Below are positions 1 to 7,036 of a stretch of 9,240 bases of DNA, piece after piece. The stretch lies in the NCBI RefSeq assembly GCF_018260405.1, contig NZ_JAGLBG010000091.1, positions 1 through 9,240 on the forward strand. Direction: 5' to 3'. Below the pieces are notes generated by a model, which was not told the DNA's origin, did not search any database, and saw nothing but the letters and a program-made list of their open reading frames with translations. The first letter of the stretch is position 1; each line of letters starts with the position of its first letter. A program made the translations under genes and the position numbers. This stretch comes from Deinococcus sp. (GTDB taxonomy: Bacteria > Deinococcota > Deinococci > Deinococcales > Deinococcaceae).

Positions 1-508
1 ACACCCATCCGTGATACCTTTACTATGCTATTTACATATTTTTCGTAAAAAGTCAGATTGCTATACTGACAGGCTCTTACATTCTCTAGTCTAACTAATT
101 AGATTTGGCTTTAATACTCGTAACTGCTCAGCGCGTAAATTGGGCGAATTAGATAGTAAATCGCAGTAAGTTTATAGGCGGTGTCCTGGGAGGTCGATGT
201 TCCCGACATATTCTTAGCCTTGATTTCGGTAAAAACTTAACTGGAGGCAGTTTTTCGCCGTGTTCATCGTGCTGAGTAGTTACGTCCGGTCTATTTTGTT
301 AGTTCACTCTGAAACCTGGCGACCAGCGTCGAAGTAACCTGAGCTAAGTGGCTGCCGGGTACAGTTCCGGACATCCGAGAAAAGCACCCAGATGCCCTAC
401 GCTGTCCCGAGTCACCGTCTTTGGCTGCTTCATTCGGGTAGGGTTTAAACAGCCTCTCACCTGTTTCTCCATCCGCCAGCTCCTTATTCCACCTGGAGGT
501 CTTTAGTA
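1..508. other. Gene-free leader region
   Basis: No open frame with recognisable protein character was found here. The first ~180 bases are visibly more AT-rich than the genes that follow, which suggests a different origin. Small structures seen are an inverted repeat GTCAG/CTGAC (52-56 and 66-70) and TCTAA/TTAGA around 90-104. TATACT at 62-67 could be a -10 box, but no good -35 was found, so it is not called as a promoter. One copy of a 62-bp direct repeat lies at 120-181. The stretch 182-490 is otherwise featureless and presumably carries the upstream control region of the aminotransferase gene. Confidence 0.55.
120..181 (+). repeat. 62-bp direct repeat, copy A
   Basis: This stretch matches 6411-6472 in the same orientation at 54 of 62 positions without gaps. 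The similarity starts abruptly at GTAACT in both copies. Reading from 153, copy A starts with ATA where copy B has ATG. The following codons are conserved as V-N-R-S-K-(F/V)-I-(G/V)-G, with the 167 and 182 changes silent, so it may be the 5' end of a small gene with its leader. No family was recognised. Confidence 0.75.
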
Positions 509-1810
509 ATGACGACTACCCTGTCAAAAACCGGAGAACTGTTGGCCCTGCGCCAGAGCGAAGTGCCGCGCGGCATCAGCAACGCCCACCCGGTGATGGC
601 GGCGCGTGCCCTGGGCAGCAAAATCTGGGATGTGGAGGGCCGCGAATACCACGACTGGGTCGGCGGTATCGGCGTGCTGAACGTGGGCCACAACCACCCC
701 GCCGTAATCGAAGCGGTCAAAAAGCAGCTGGATCAGTTTTGCCACACGTCGTTTCAGGTCACGATGTACGAGCCGTATCTGCGCCTTGCTCAGCGCCTGA
801 ATGCCCGTTTTCCAGGGGAAGGCCCAGCCAAGACCATTTTCCTAAGCACCGGGGCCGAGGCCACCGAGAACGCCGTTAAAATTGCCCGCGCCTACACGGG
901 GCGTCCTGCGATCATCAGCTTCACGCACTCGTTTCACGGGCGCACCCTGATGGGCATGACCCTGACCGGGAAAAAGGCGTACTACGCGCAGAATTTCGGG
1001 CCGTTCGCGCCCGACATCTATCACGCACCCATTCCCTACGAGTACCACGGCGTCAGTACCGAGATGGCGCTGGCCGGGCTGGACGAACTGCTGCGCACCA
1101 CCGTGGATGCCAGCCGGGTAGCCGCCATCATCATCGAGCCGGTGCTGGGTGAGGGCGGCTTTCTGCCTGTTCCGGTGCCTTTTTTTAGGGCGCTGCGTCA
1201 ACGGTGTGATCAGCACGCCATCTTGCTGATTGCCGATGAGATTCAGGCCGGGGTGGGGCGCACCGGCACCTTCTGGGCCGTGGAGCACAGCGGCGTCAAG
1301 CCCGATCTGCTGTGCTTTGCCAAGAGCATCGGCGGCGGGCTGCCCCTGAGCGGGGTCACAGGCCGCGCTGAGGTGATGGACGCGCCACAGACTGGCGGCC
1401 TGGGCGGAACTTACGCCGGGAACCCGCTGGCCTGCGCGGCGGGCCTGGCTGTGCTGGACCTTTTTAGGGACGGGCAGCTGCTGGCACGGTCCAGGCGCGT
1501 GGGCGAACAACTGCGCCAAGCCCTGAACGCGCTGCAACAGGAGGTGCCGGGCCTGGGCGACGTGCGCGGCCTCGGGGCGATGATAGCCGCCGAATTTGTC
1601 AAGGACCCGGCCACCCGCGAACCCGACCCCGCTACAGCCAAACGCATCATTGAGCTGGCCCGTGAAAACGGCCTGCTGCTGATGGGAGCCGGGATGTACG
1701 GCAGCGTCATCCGCGTGCTGGTGCCGATTACCGTGACCGACGAGGACTTGCAGGCTGCAATAGCCATCTTCAGCCAGGCGGTCAGGGACGCAGTCGGCAC
1801 TCAACAGTAA
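509..1810 (+). CDS. gabT: Class III (GabT-type) PLP-dependent aminotransferase
   Basis: This probably transfers the amino group of 4-aminobutyrate (or a related omega-amino acid) to 2-oxoglutarate, giving succinate semialdehyde and glutamate in the cytoplasm. The 433-aa length is normal for the family. Visible landmarks are GAEATENAVK (115-124, PLP phosphate binding), SFHGRT (141-146, with R145 at the position that binds the substrate carboxylate in E. coli GabT), EPVLGEGG (210-217), ADE with D243 (PLP pyridine nitrogen), and AKSIGGG with K272 as the Schiff-base lysine. GTYAGNPLACAA (300-311) is the usual class III segment. The ATG start is supported by GGAGG at 495-499, nine bases upstream. 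The aldehyde dehydrogenase at 3346 fits as the next pathway step. Substrate is inferred from motifs and context; ornithine- or 5-aminovalerate-type activity cannot be excluded. Confidence 0.88.
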   Translation: MTTTLSKTGELLALRQSEVPRGISNAHPVMAARALGSKIWDVEGREYHDWVGGIGVLNVGHNHPAVIEAVKKQLDQFCHTSFQVTMYEPYLRLAQRLNARFPGEGPAKTIFLSTGAEATENAVKIARAYTGRPAIISFTHSFHGRTLMGMTLTGKKAYYAQNFGPFAPDIYHAPIPYEYHGVSTEMALAGLDELLRTTVDASRVAAIIIEPVLGEGGFLPVPVPFFRALRQRCDQHAILLIADEIQAGVGRTGTFWAVEHSGVKPDLLCFAKSIGGGLPLSGVTGRAEVMDAPQTGGLGGTYAGNPLACAAGLAVLDLFRDGQLLARSRRVGEQLRQALNALQQEVPGLGDVRGLGAMIAAEFVKDPATREPDPATAKRIIELARENGLLLMGAGMYGSVIRVLVPITVTDEDLQAAIAIFSQAVRDAVGTQQ

Positions 1811-1876
1811 GACACTGCGCCGAAATTCGCGCCTCAGCGCTGCCCCCACTACTCAGCACCGCAACGGAGAACTCAC

Positions 1877-2857
1877 ATGGCTGACATCCAGCTGAACACC
1901 AGGATTCCCGGCCCCCGCAGTGTGGCCCGGCAAGAACGCCGCGCTCAGGCCGTTACCAGCGTCCTCGGGCAGGCCAACGCGGTCGCCATCGCCTCGGCGC
2001 AGGGCGCACTGGTGACCGACGTGGAGGGCAACACCCTGATTGATTTGGCGGGCGGCATCGGCAAGCTGCACGCCACCCAACACTCGGGGGTGATTCCCGA
2101 TATGGTTGCCAGGGCCAAGAGCCTGGGGGCTGGAAGGCCCATCAGCGCCGTCACGGGCCGCGCCGAAATTATGGACGCCCCCCACCCCGGCGGCGTTGGC
2201 CGCAAAGTGCTGGCGACCCGCGAGGATGGCCGCTACGTGGTAGTGCAGGCCCGCCCGGAGGACGCCCCAGCCTTGGAAGCTGTGCAGCGGGCGTGCTTTC
2301 CTGACCTCAGCGGGAGCGAACTGGCGACCGCCCGGCATTTCCTGTCGCAGCAGCAGCACTTTCCAGAGGGGCAACTGGCGGTGTTCGATACGCAGACCGG
2401 GGAACTGGTCGGCTCCAGCAGTGACTTTCAGATGAACGTGGATTTTAGCCATTACGCCCACCCCTTTATGGAGGAAACCGGTGACAACCTGTTTACCACG
2501 CATGACCCACGGGGCGAGTGGCTGTACGGAGCGGATATCGGCATTCACCCCAGGGTGCGCGGACAGGGCCTGGCGAAACTGCTCTATGGCACGCGGCATG
2601 ACCTGGTACGCCGACTAAACCTGCGCGGCCATGTGGCCGGGGCCATGCCCAAGGGCTACGGCGCGGTGGCTGACCACCTCTCTATCGAGCAGTACGTCGG
2701 CGAGGTGATTCGTGAGGAGCGGGCCGACCCGGTACTAACGGTGCAGCTTAAGCGCGGCTACGGTGTCTGGGGCATCATCCCCAACTACCTGGAAGATGAG
2801 TCGGTGCGGAATTACGGCGTGTTCATTATCTGGCGGAACAGAGACTACCGGGCGTGA
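1877..2857 (+). CDS. Chimeric ORF: gutted GabT paralogue fused to GNAT acetyltransferase
   Basis: The 326-aa product has three parts. Residues 1-62 resemble the N-terminus of a GabT-type aminotransferase (TDVEGNTLIDLAGGIG). Residues 63-108 resemble its lysine-loop segment (KLHATQHSGVIPD..AKSLG..GRAEIMDAPHPGG), so about 200 residues are missing between them. From about 110 on a GNAT N-acetyltransferase domain follows, with the acetyl-CoA loop RVRGQGLA at 226-233. The GNAT part resembles the acetyltransferase half of YhcX-like proteins (family knowledge). The aminotransferase part cannot be active: most PLP-site residues are gone, although a lysine equivalent (K81) remains. A good ribosome site (CGGAGA) precedes ATG 1877. 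The stop overlaps a GTG start of the next gene (GTGA, 2854-2857), indicating translational coupling. The GNAT domain may still fold and work; its original start codon appears lost. Confidence 0.72.
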   Translation: MADIQLNTRIPGPRSVARQERRAQAVTSVLGQANAVAIASAQGALVTDVEGNTLIDLAGGIGKLHATQHSGVIPDMVARAKSLGAGRPISAVTGRAEIMDAPHPGGVGRKVLATREDGRYVVVQARPEDAPALEAVQRACFPDLSGSELATARHFLSQQQHFPEGQLAVFDTQTGELVGSSSDFQMNVDFSHYAHPFMEETGDNLFTTHDPRGEWLYGADIGIHPRVRGQGLAKLLYGTRHDLVRRLNLRGHVAGAMPKGYGAVADHLSIEQYVGEVIREERADPVLTVQLKRGYGVWGIIPNYLEDESVRNYGVFIIWRNRDYRA

Positions 2858-3166
2858 CCACGGCAAAAGTCCTATATCACGGCGGAATCATTCGGCCCTA
2901 CGCCGACGAGCGCACGGTAGAAGCGCTGCTTATCGAGGACGGCGAGGTGCGGTATGCCGGAAAACTAGCGGCGGCCCACGCCAGAGCCGGAGCCGCCATA
3001 CAAGAGCATGGACGTGGACGTGGCTTTTTCCAGCGACGGCCCGGTGGTCAAGGAGCGGCGTCCCCTTTGCGGGCTGAAGGCAGCCGTGACCGAGGCGTAT
3101 GTGCCGGGTGAAAACGTCACACTCGTTCGGTGCCACTGGCTCGGTGCAGGCTATCCTGTTCTCTGA
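2854..3166 (+). pseudogene. Amidohydrolase remnant with large internal deletion
   Basis: Starts at GTG 2854, overlapping the previous stop by four bases. The first ~36 codons (VLYHGGIIRPYADERTVEALL, then EDGEVRYAG) look like the N-terminal beta-sandwich start of a YtcJ-type amidohydrolase. From about 2990 this similarity is lost. A second piece reads in the next frame from about 3008 to a stop at 3164-3166 (DVAFSSDGPVV, then GLKAAVTEAY). It resembles the C-terminal SSD-P-V metal-site region and following helix of the same family. The ~350 residues expected between them, including the HxH metal ligands, are absent, so the gene is dead. Left in its original frame the ORF runs on to 3111 with unrelated sequence. 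The family call is from motif resemblance only. Confidence 0.65.
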
Positions 3167-3345
3167 ACACCCCCAACTGCCCCAATTCGACCTCTTAAAG
3201 CAGTTCTCCGAATGATGGGCACGTCGGAACAACACTGCCGCCCCCTTCATTCTCCGTCCTGCTCTTTGTTTTTCACTCGTTCCACTCGGCAACAAGATGG
3301 TCAAAAGAGCACCATCTTTTTGCAAAATGCTCTAAAGGTGACCCC
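3167..3345 (+). promoter_or_regulatory. Leader of gabD with hairpins before the start codon
   Basis: This 179-base gap should hold the gabD control region. A perfect 8-bp hairpin AAGATGGT/ACCATCTT (3294-3301 and 3311-3318, 9-nt loop) is followed by a short T run and ends only 27 bases before the ATG. A second pairing AGAGCA/TGCTCT (3306-3311 and 3328-3333) overlaps the first, so both cannot form fully. It abuts the ribosome site AAAGGTG (3334-3340). The layout would suit an attenuator, a terminator for the upstream remnants, or an operator; nothing here separates these. No clear -10/-35 pair was identified. Confidence 0.45.
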
Positions 3346-4806
3346 ATGACAACCCCTACCAACGAATCCGTTCTCCGTAGCAAGGCGTACTTTGCGGGCG
3401 AGTGGCGCACCACGGCCCAGAGCTTTGAAGTCTTTCATCCCGGCAACGGCCAGAGCATCGGCAGCGTGGCCGACTGCGCGGCAGATGACGCCCGCAAAGC
3501 GATTGACGCTGCCGAACTCGCCCTGAAATCCTGGCGCAAGGTTAACCCCAACGAGCGCGGCAAGATTCTACGCAAATGGAACGACCTGATGTTTGCCCAC
3601 CAGGAAGAACTCGCCCGCCTGATGACCCTGGAAATGGGCAAGCCGATTACCGAGACACGCGGTGAGGTGGCCTACGCCGCCAGCTTCATCGAGTGGTGCG
3701 CCGAGGAAGCCGGGCGCATCAGCGGTGAGCGGATTTCTATGCGTTTTAACCACAAGCGCGGCTTTACCAGCCTGGAGCCGGTGGGCATCGTGTACGCCGT
3801 GACCCCCTGGAACTTCCCGGCAGGCATGATTACCCGCAAGGTGGCCCCAGCACTGGCGGCGGGCTGCGTGATTATCGTCAAACCCGCCGAGCTCTCGCCT
3901 ATGACGGCCCTGTTTCTGGCCGAGCTGTGGTTGCAAGCGGGCGGCCCCGCCGATACCTTTCAGGTGCTGCCCACCAACGACGCCGCTGGCCTGACCGCCC
4001 CTTTTATGGAAGACGAGCGGGTGCGTAAGCTGACTTTCACCGGGAGCACCGCCGTGGGCCGGTTGCTATACCAGCAGGCCGCTAAAACCATCAAGCGCGT
4101 GAGCCTGGAACTCGGCGGACACGCTCCCTTCCTGATTTTTGACGACGCCGACCCCACCAAAGCTGCCCAGGAAGTCATCGCCAGCAAGTTCCGCAATACC
4201 GGCCAGACCTGCATCTGCACCAACCGGGTGTATGTGCAGCGCGGCATCGCCGAAGAATTTACCCGCATCCTGACCGAAAAGACGGCGGCGCTGAAGGTGG
4301 GTGACCCGCTGGCCGACGACACCAATATCGGCCCGGTGGTTGAACAGACCGGACTCGACAAAATTAAGGCGCAGGTAGACGACGCACTCAGCAGGGGCGC
4401 TACCGCCACAGTCGGCGGCAAGGTCAAGGAAGGGCTCTACTTTGAACCCACCATTTTGACCAATATGGCCCCTGACAGCCTGATTTTGAAGCAGGAAACC
4501 TTCGGGCCGGTGGCCCCGGTGGTCATCTTCGACACCGAGGAAGAAGCCCTGCGCCTCGCCAATGACAGCGAGTTCGGGCTGGCCGCCTACGCCTATACCA
4601 ACGACCTGAGCCGGGCGTGGCGGGTGGCCGAGGCGCTGCAATACGGCATCGTGGGCATCAACGACGGCGGGCCGACCGCAGTGGCGCCGCATGTACCCTT
4701 TGGCGGCATGAAGAACAGCGGCGTAGGGCGTGAAGGCGGTCACTGGGGCCTGGAAGAGTACCTCGAAACCAAGTTCATCGGGATGGCCCTGAACCTGGAA
4801 AGCTGA
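3346..4806 (+). CDS. gabD: NAD(P)-dependent succinate-semialdehyde dehydrogenase
   Basis: Oxidises succinate semialdehyde to succinate, the second step of 4-aminobutyrate degradation, in the cytoplasm. The 486-aa length fits the aldehyde dehydrogenase superfamily and GabD. Visible features are TPWNFP with N156 (oxyanion), IVKPAE with K179 (cofactor ribose), FTGSTAVG (231-238, cofactor loop), ELGGHAPF with general base E255, and NTGQTCIC with catalytic C289. A second cysteine, C291, lies two residues on, as in E. coli GabD, where this pair forms a redox-sensitive disulfide (family knowledge). QETFGPVAPV (383-392) is the usual C-terminal motif. The ATG is fixed by AAAGGTG five bases upstream. 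It is intact and codirectional with gabT 1.5 kb upstream, with only decayed genes between, so the pathway pair is probably functional. Confidence 0.9.
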   Translation: MTTPTNESVLRSKAYFAGEWRTTAQSFEVFHPGNGQSIGSVADCAADDARKAIDAAELALKSWRKVNPNERGKILRKWNDLMFAHQEELARLMTLEMGKPITETRGEVAYAASFIEWCAEEAGRISGERISMRFNHKRGFTSLEPVGIVYAVTPWNFPAGMITRKVAPALAAGCVIIVKPAELSPMTALFLAELWLQAGGPADTFQVLPTNDAAGLTAPFMEDERVRKLTFTGSTAVGRLLYQQAAKTIKRVSLELGGHAPFLIFDDADPTKAAQEVIASKFRNTGQTCICTNRVYVQRGIAEEFTRILTEKTAALKVGDPLADDTNIGPVVEQTGLDKIKAQVDDALSRGATATVGGKVKEGLYFEPTILTNMAPDSLILKQETFGPVAPVVIFDTEEEALRLANDSEFGLAAYAYTNDLSRAWRVAEALQYGIVGINDGGPTAVAPHVPFGGMKNSGVGREGGHWGLEEYLETKFIGMALNLES

Positions 4807-4829
4807 GGCCAGACCCTGGTCTATGCGCC

Positions 4830-4856
4830 CCCCGGTTCCTGCTGGCCGGGGATTTT
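4830..4856 (+). terminator. Likely intrinsic terminator after gabD
   Basis: CCCCGG (4830-4835) and CCGGGG (4846-4851) form a GC-only 6-bp stem with a 10-nt loop, followed by ATTTT. It begins 24 bases after the gabD stop and separates gabD from the MFS gene. The T run is short. Confidence 0.55.
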
Positions 4857-4973
4857 CTGCTGTGCGAGTGATACGGACTTGGAAAGCTGCGGCAGCGAGC
4901 AAGAGAAACGGGTTCCGGGTGTGAAGTGGACAACCCGGCGGGGTGGTCAATGAAACAGACGGCAGACCGGATG

Positions 4974-5108
4974 ATACGGATTCCGATTGATTCGGTGCAG
5001 TTCTGAATCAATCCGAGCGGATGTGAGTAGGAACAGCATACGGGTTTCGCGGTATGGAGCCACAGACGGCGATTTTCCGACTGTGGCGGAATTTTGCGGA
5101 ATCCGTAT
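4974..5108. repeat. 135-bp small repeat with perfect 12-bp inverted ends
   Basis: ATACGGATTCCG (4974-4985) and its exact reverse complement (5097-5108) bound a 135-bp non-coding element. Inside are two further perfect hairpins: GATTGATTC/GAATCAATC (4985-4993 and 5005-5013) and CCACAG/CTGTGG (5060-5065 and 5081-5086). No target duplication is visible at the ends, and a partial copy of the end (GATACGGA) lies near 4870. Small non-autonomous repeats are well known in Deinococcus genomes; membership in a named family is not established here. It lies directly upstream of the MFS gene and may supply part of its leader. Confidence 0.65.
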
Positions 5109-5148
5109 GACACGGCACACCTGCCCCAACAGGAGTAGCCTCTGGAAC

Positions 5149-6369
5149 GTGATTACGCCGGGCACTTCCACAGTTTCTTTTCGTCCCTCGGCAGCCCAGC
5201 TTGGCCTGATCGTGTCCAATTTCCTCATGTGGGGCGGCTTTTTTGCAGTGATACCGCTTATTACGGTTCACTTTATCGACGGCCTGAACTGGGGGGCGGC
5301 CAGCGTCGGGCTGGTGCTGGGGCTGCGGCAACTCACGCAACAGGGCCTCACCATTTTTGGCGGGGCCTGGGCCGATCAGATTGGCCCCAAGCCGCTGATT
5401 CTGGCAGGCTGCCTGCTGCGGATGATGGGCTTTGTCTGGATGGGCTTTGCCGACTCGCTGTCTGTGCTGCTGGCCGCTTCGCTGGTGGCGGGGGTGGGCG
5501 GCGGCCTGTTCGACGCGCCCAAAAATGCCGCCCTCACCGAGGTCACGCGCCCCGAAAACCGCACCCGCATGTTCAGCCTGATGAGTATTGCGGGCAATCT
5601 GGGTATGGTGATGGGGCCGCTGATTGGGGCCGCCATCATCGGGGTGGGCTTCAAGATTGCCGCCATCGCCTCGGGCAGTGTGTACCTGATCGCGGCGGTG
5701 GTCATGGGACTGACCCTGCCCTACATCCGGCCTGCCCCGAAGTCCGGCAGCGGCCTGCTGGGGCTTAAAACAGCCATGACCGATCAGCGGTTCCGGCGCT
5801 TTACCCTGGTTCTCATCGGCTACTTTATTCTCAGCACCCAGATCAATGTGCTGATTACCCTCAAAGCGGTAGCGCTGGCGGGGCCGGGCGCGACGGGGCC
5901 ACTCTACGGCCTCAGCGCGGGGCTGGCGGTAGTCTTGCAGTACCCGGTGATGCAGTGGCTCGAGCGCCGCGTCCGCACGCGGGTCGCGCTGGTTGGAGCC
6001 GTGCTGATTGTAGGTTTGGCCCTGGCGCTGATGGGCCTGGTGCACAGTTTCGCGGCGCTGCTGGCCTGCGTCGCCCTGTACAGCCTGGGCACCATGACGG
6101 TCTTCCCGACCCAGCAGACCCTCACGGCCCGCTTTGCCCCGCCCGAGCTGATCGGCAGCTACTTCGGCTTCGGGGCCATCAGTCTAGGGGTCGGCGGCGC
6201 CGTCGGCAACGTGATCGGAGGCCTCCTGATCGACCTGGGCACCCGCCTGGGCTTTCCAGACCTGCCGTGGCTGACCCTGTTCGTGATCTCACTGCTGACG
6301 GCGGCAGGGCTGTGGTGGGCGCTGAAAAGTCTGCCGCCTGCTCAGAGGACAGCTCCCGCAGCGGAGTAA
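5149..6369 (+). CDS. Major facilitator superfamily transporter (DHA1/MdtH-like)
   Basis: An inner-membrane secondary transporter of about 406 aa, the usual 12-helix MFS size. The first helix is around LGLIVSNFLMWGGFFAVIPL. The loop 2-3 signature GGAWADQIGPKP (about residues 71-82 from this start) is MFS motif A with its conserved Asp. Glycine-rich helices continue to the C-terminus. The overall look is that of MdtH-like drug or metabolite exporters; the substrate is unknown. The GTG start at 5149 is chosen because AGGAG (5131-5135) lies upstream, though 13 bases away, and it leaves a short N-terminus before helix 1. The frame is open to 4987, but ATG 4987 and ATG 5107 both fall inside the 135-bp repeat. 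Import or export of a gab-pathway substrate is only a guess from position. Confidence 0.82.
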   Translation: MITPGTSTVSFRPSAAQLGLIVSNFLMWGGFFAVIPLITVHFIDGLNWGAASVGLVLGLRQLTQQGLTIFGGAWADQIGPKPLILAGCLLRMMGFVWMGFADSLSVLLAASLVAGVGGGLFDAPKNAALTEVTRPENRTRMFSLMSIAGNLGMVMGPLIGAAIIGVGFKIAAIASGSVYLIAAVVMGLTLPYIRPAPKSGSGLLGLKTAMTDQRFRRFTLVLIGYFILSTQINVLITLKAVALAGPGATGPLYGLSAGLAVVLQYPVMQWLERRVRTRVALVGAVLIVGLALALMGLVHSFAALLACVALYSLGTMTVFPTQQTLTARFAPPELIGSYFGFGAISLGVGGAVGNVIGGLLIDLGTRLGFPDLPWLTLFVISLLTAAGLWWALKSLPPAQRTAPAAE

Positions 6370-6410
6370 GGCCGAAAAGTCTCTCATCATTCGGTACCGG
6401 GCAACTTGGG

Positions 6411-6472
6411 GTAACTACTCAGCGCGTAAATTGGGAGAACCAGATGGTAAATCGCAGCAAGGTTATAGTCGG
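6411..6472 (+). repeat. 62-bp direct repeat, copy B
   Basis: Second copy of the repeat at 120-181 (54/62 identical). Here GGGAG (6433-6437) precedes ATG 6444, a plausible translation start for a peptide beginning MVNRSKVIVG. The frame is cut after eleven codons by the end of the IS4 element at 6476. No continuation of copy A sequence was found beyond the far end of the IS4 element (9018 on). Confidence 0.75.
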
Positions 6473-6961
6473 CATCTCTCTAGGGTACAAAAGTAGCGAG
6501 AAGGTACCTGAACCTCGTCCTAGCGGGCTTTTTGCCCCAGGCCAGATTCTCAATAGCTTTCCTGAGGGTATCTAATCCCCGACGGAACAAGCTTTTGGGC
6601 GCATAGCCATGCTTGAGCGGCTTGGTTGGCTCACGTTGCTCCTCGAACTCCCCAATCAAGCAGCACCACATAAACGCTAGGGACAGCACGCCAAACAGTG
6701 TTGAAATTCGCTCCAGGTCGGTCACATTCGTCTCTTCCAGATGAAATCCTCTGGATTTCATCGCCTGGTGCATGTTCTCGCCATTGCATCTTTTGGCATA
6801 GTGTTCCAGAGCCAATCAAGCATGACCGTGGTACGCCAGACAGAGTGTTTCACCAAACAGGTTTTTGGCACCCAGGACACGCCACTGAACACCGTAAATG
6901 TGCATGGGCTTATACCAGTACCGCACTTCCCCGCTTCCAGCTTACAAAACAACGCCCAGAC

Positions 6962-6969
6962 GGGAATCC
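6962..6969 (+). repeat. 8-bp target duplication of the IS1-type element (left)
   Basis: GGGAATCC here is repeated exactly at 8149-8156. Removing the element and one copy restores the IS4 transposase reading frame across the junction (VDGIP joined to VWALF), which confirms that this is the insertion duplication. Eight to nine bases is the usual IS1 duplication size. Confidence 0.9.
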
Positions 6970-7011
6970 GGTAGTTTGCTGGAACTATGACCGACAGGGG
7001 TTGAAATGGGA

Positions 7012-7036
7012 ACGCCCGGAGCCTATCTCCGGGCGT
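7012..7036 (+). promoter_or_regulatory. Hairpin at the IS1 transposase start
   Basis: ACGCCCGGA (7012-7020) pairs perfectly with TCCGGGCGT (7028-7036) around a 7-nt loop, and a T-rich tract follows. The second arm overlaps the GTG start codon at 7035. In transcripts entering from outside it would hide the start codon or terminate, a known IS strategy against read-through activation (IS10, IS50); applying this here is inference. Confidence 0.6.

Noticed and set aside
842..1849. Long minus-strand ORF (335 codons) opposite gabT
   Set aside because: It is antisense to a clearly conserved aminotransferase and its translation shows no family features; a GC-rich shadow frame.
4066..4950. Minus-strand ORF opposite gabD
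   Set aside because: Shadow frame of an unambiguous aldehyde dehydrogenase; no recognisable domain.
4987..5148. N-terminal extension of the MFS protein to ATG 4987 or 5107
   Set aside because: Both starts fall inside the 135-bp inverted-end repeat, and the extra residues do not look like an MFS N-terminus.
5008..6045. Long minus-strand ORF opposite the MFS gene
   Set aside because: Its His/Gln/Arg-rich translation is typical of antisense to a hydrophobic membrane protein in GC-rich DNA.
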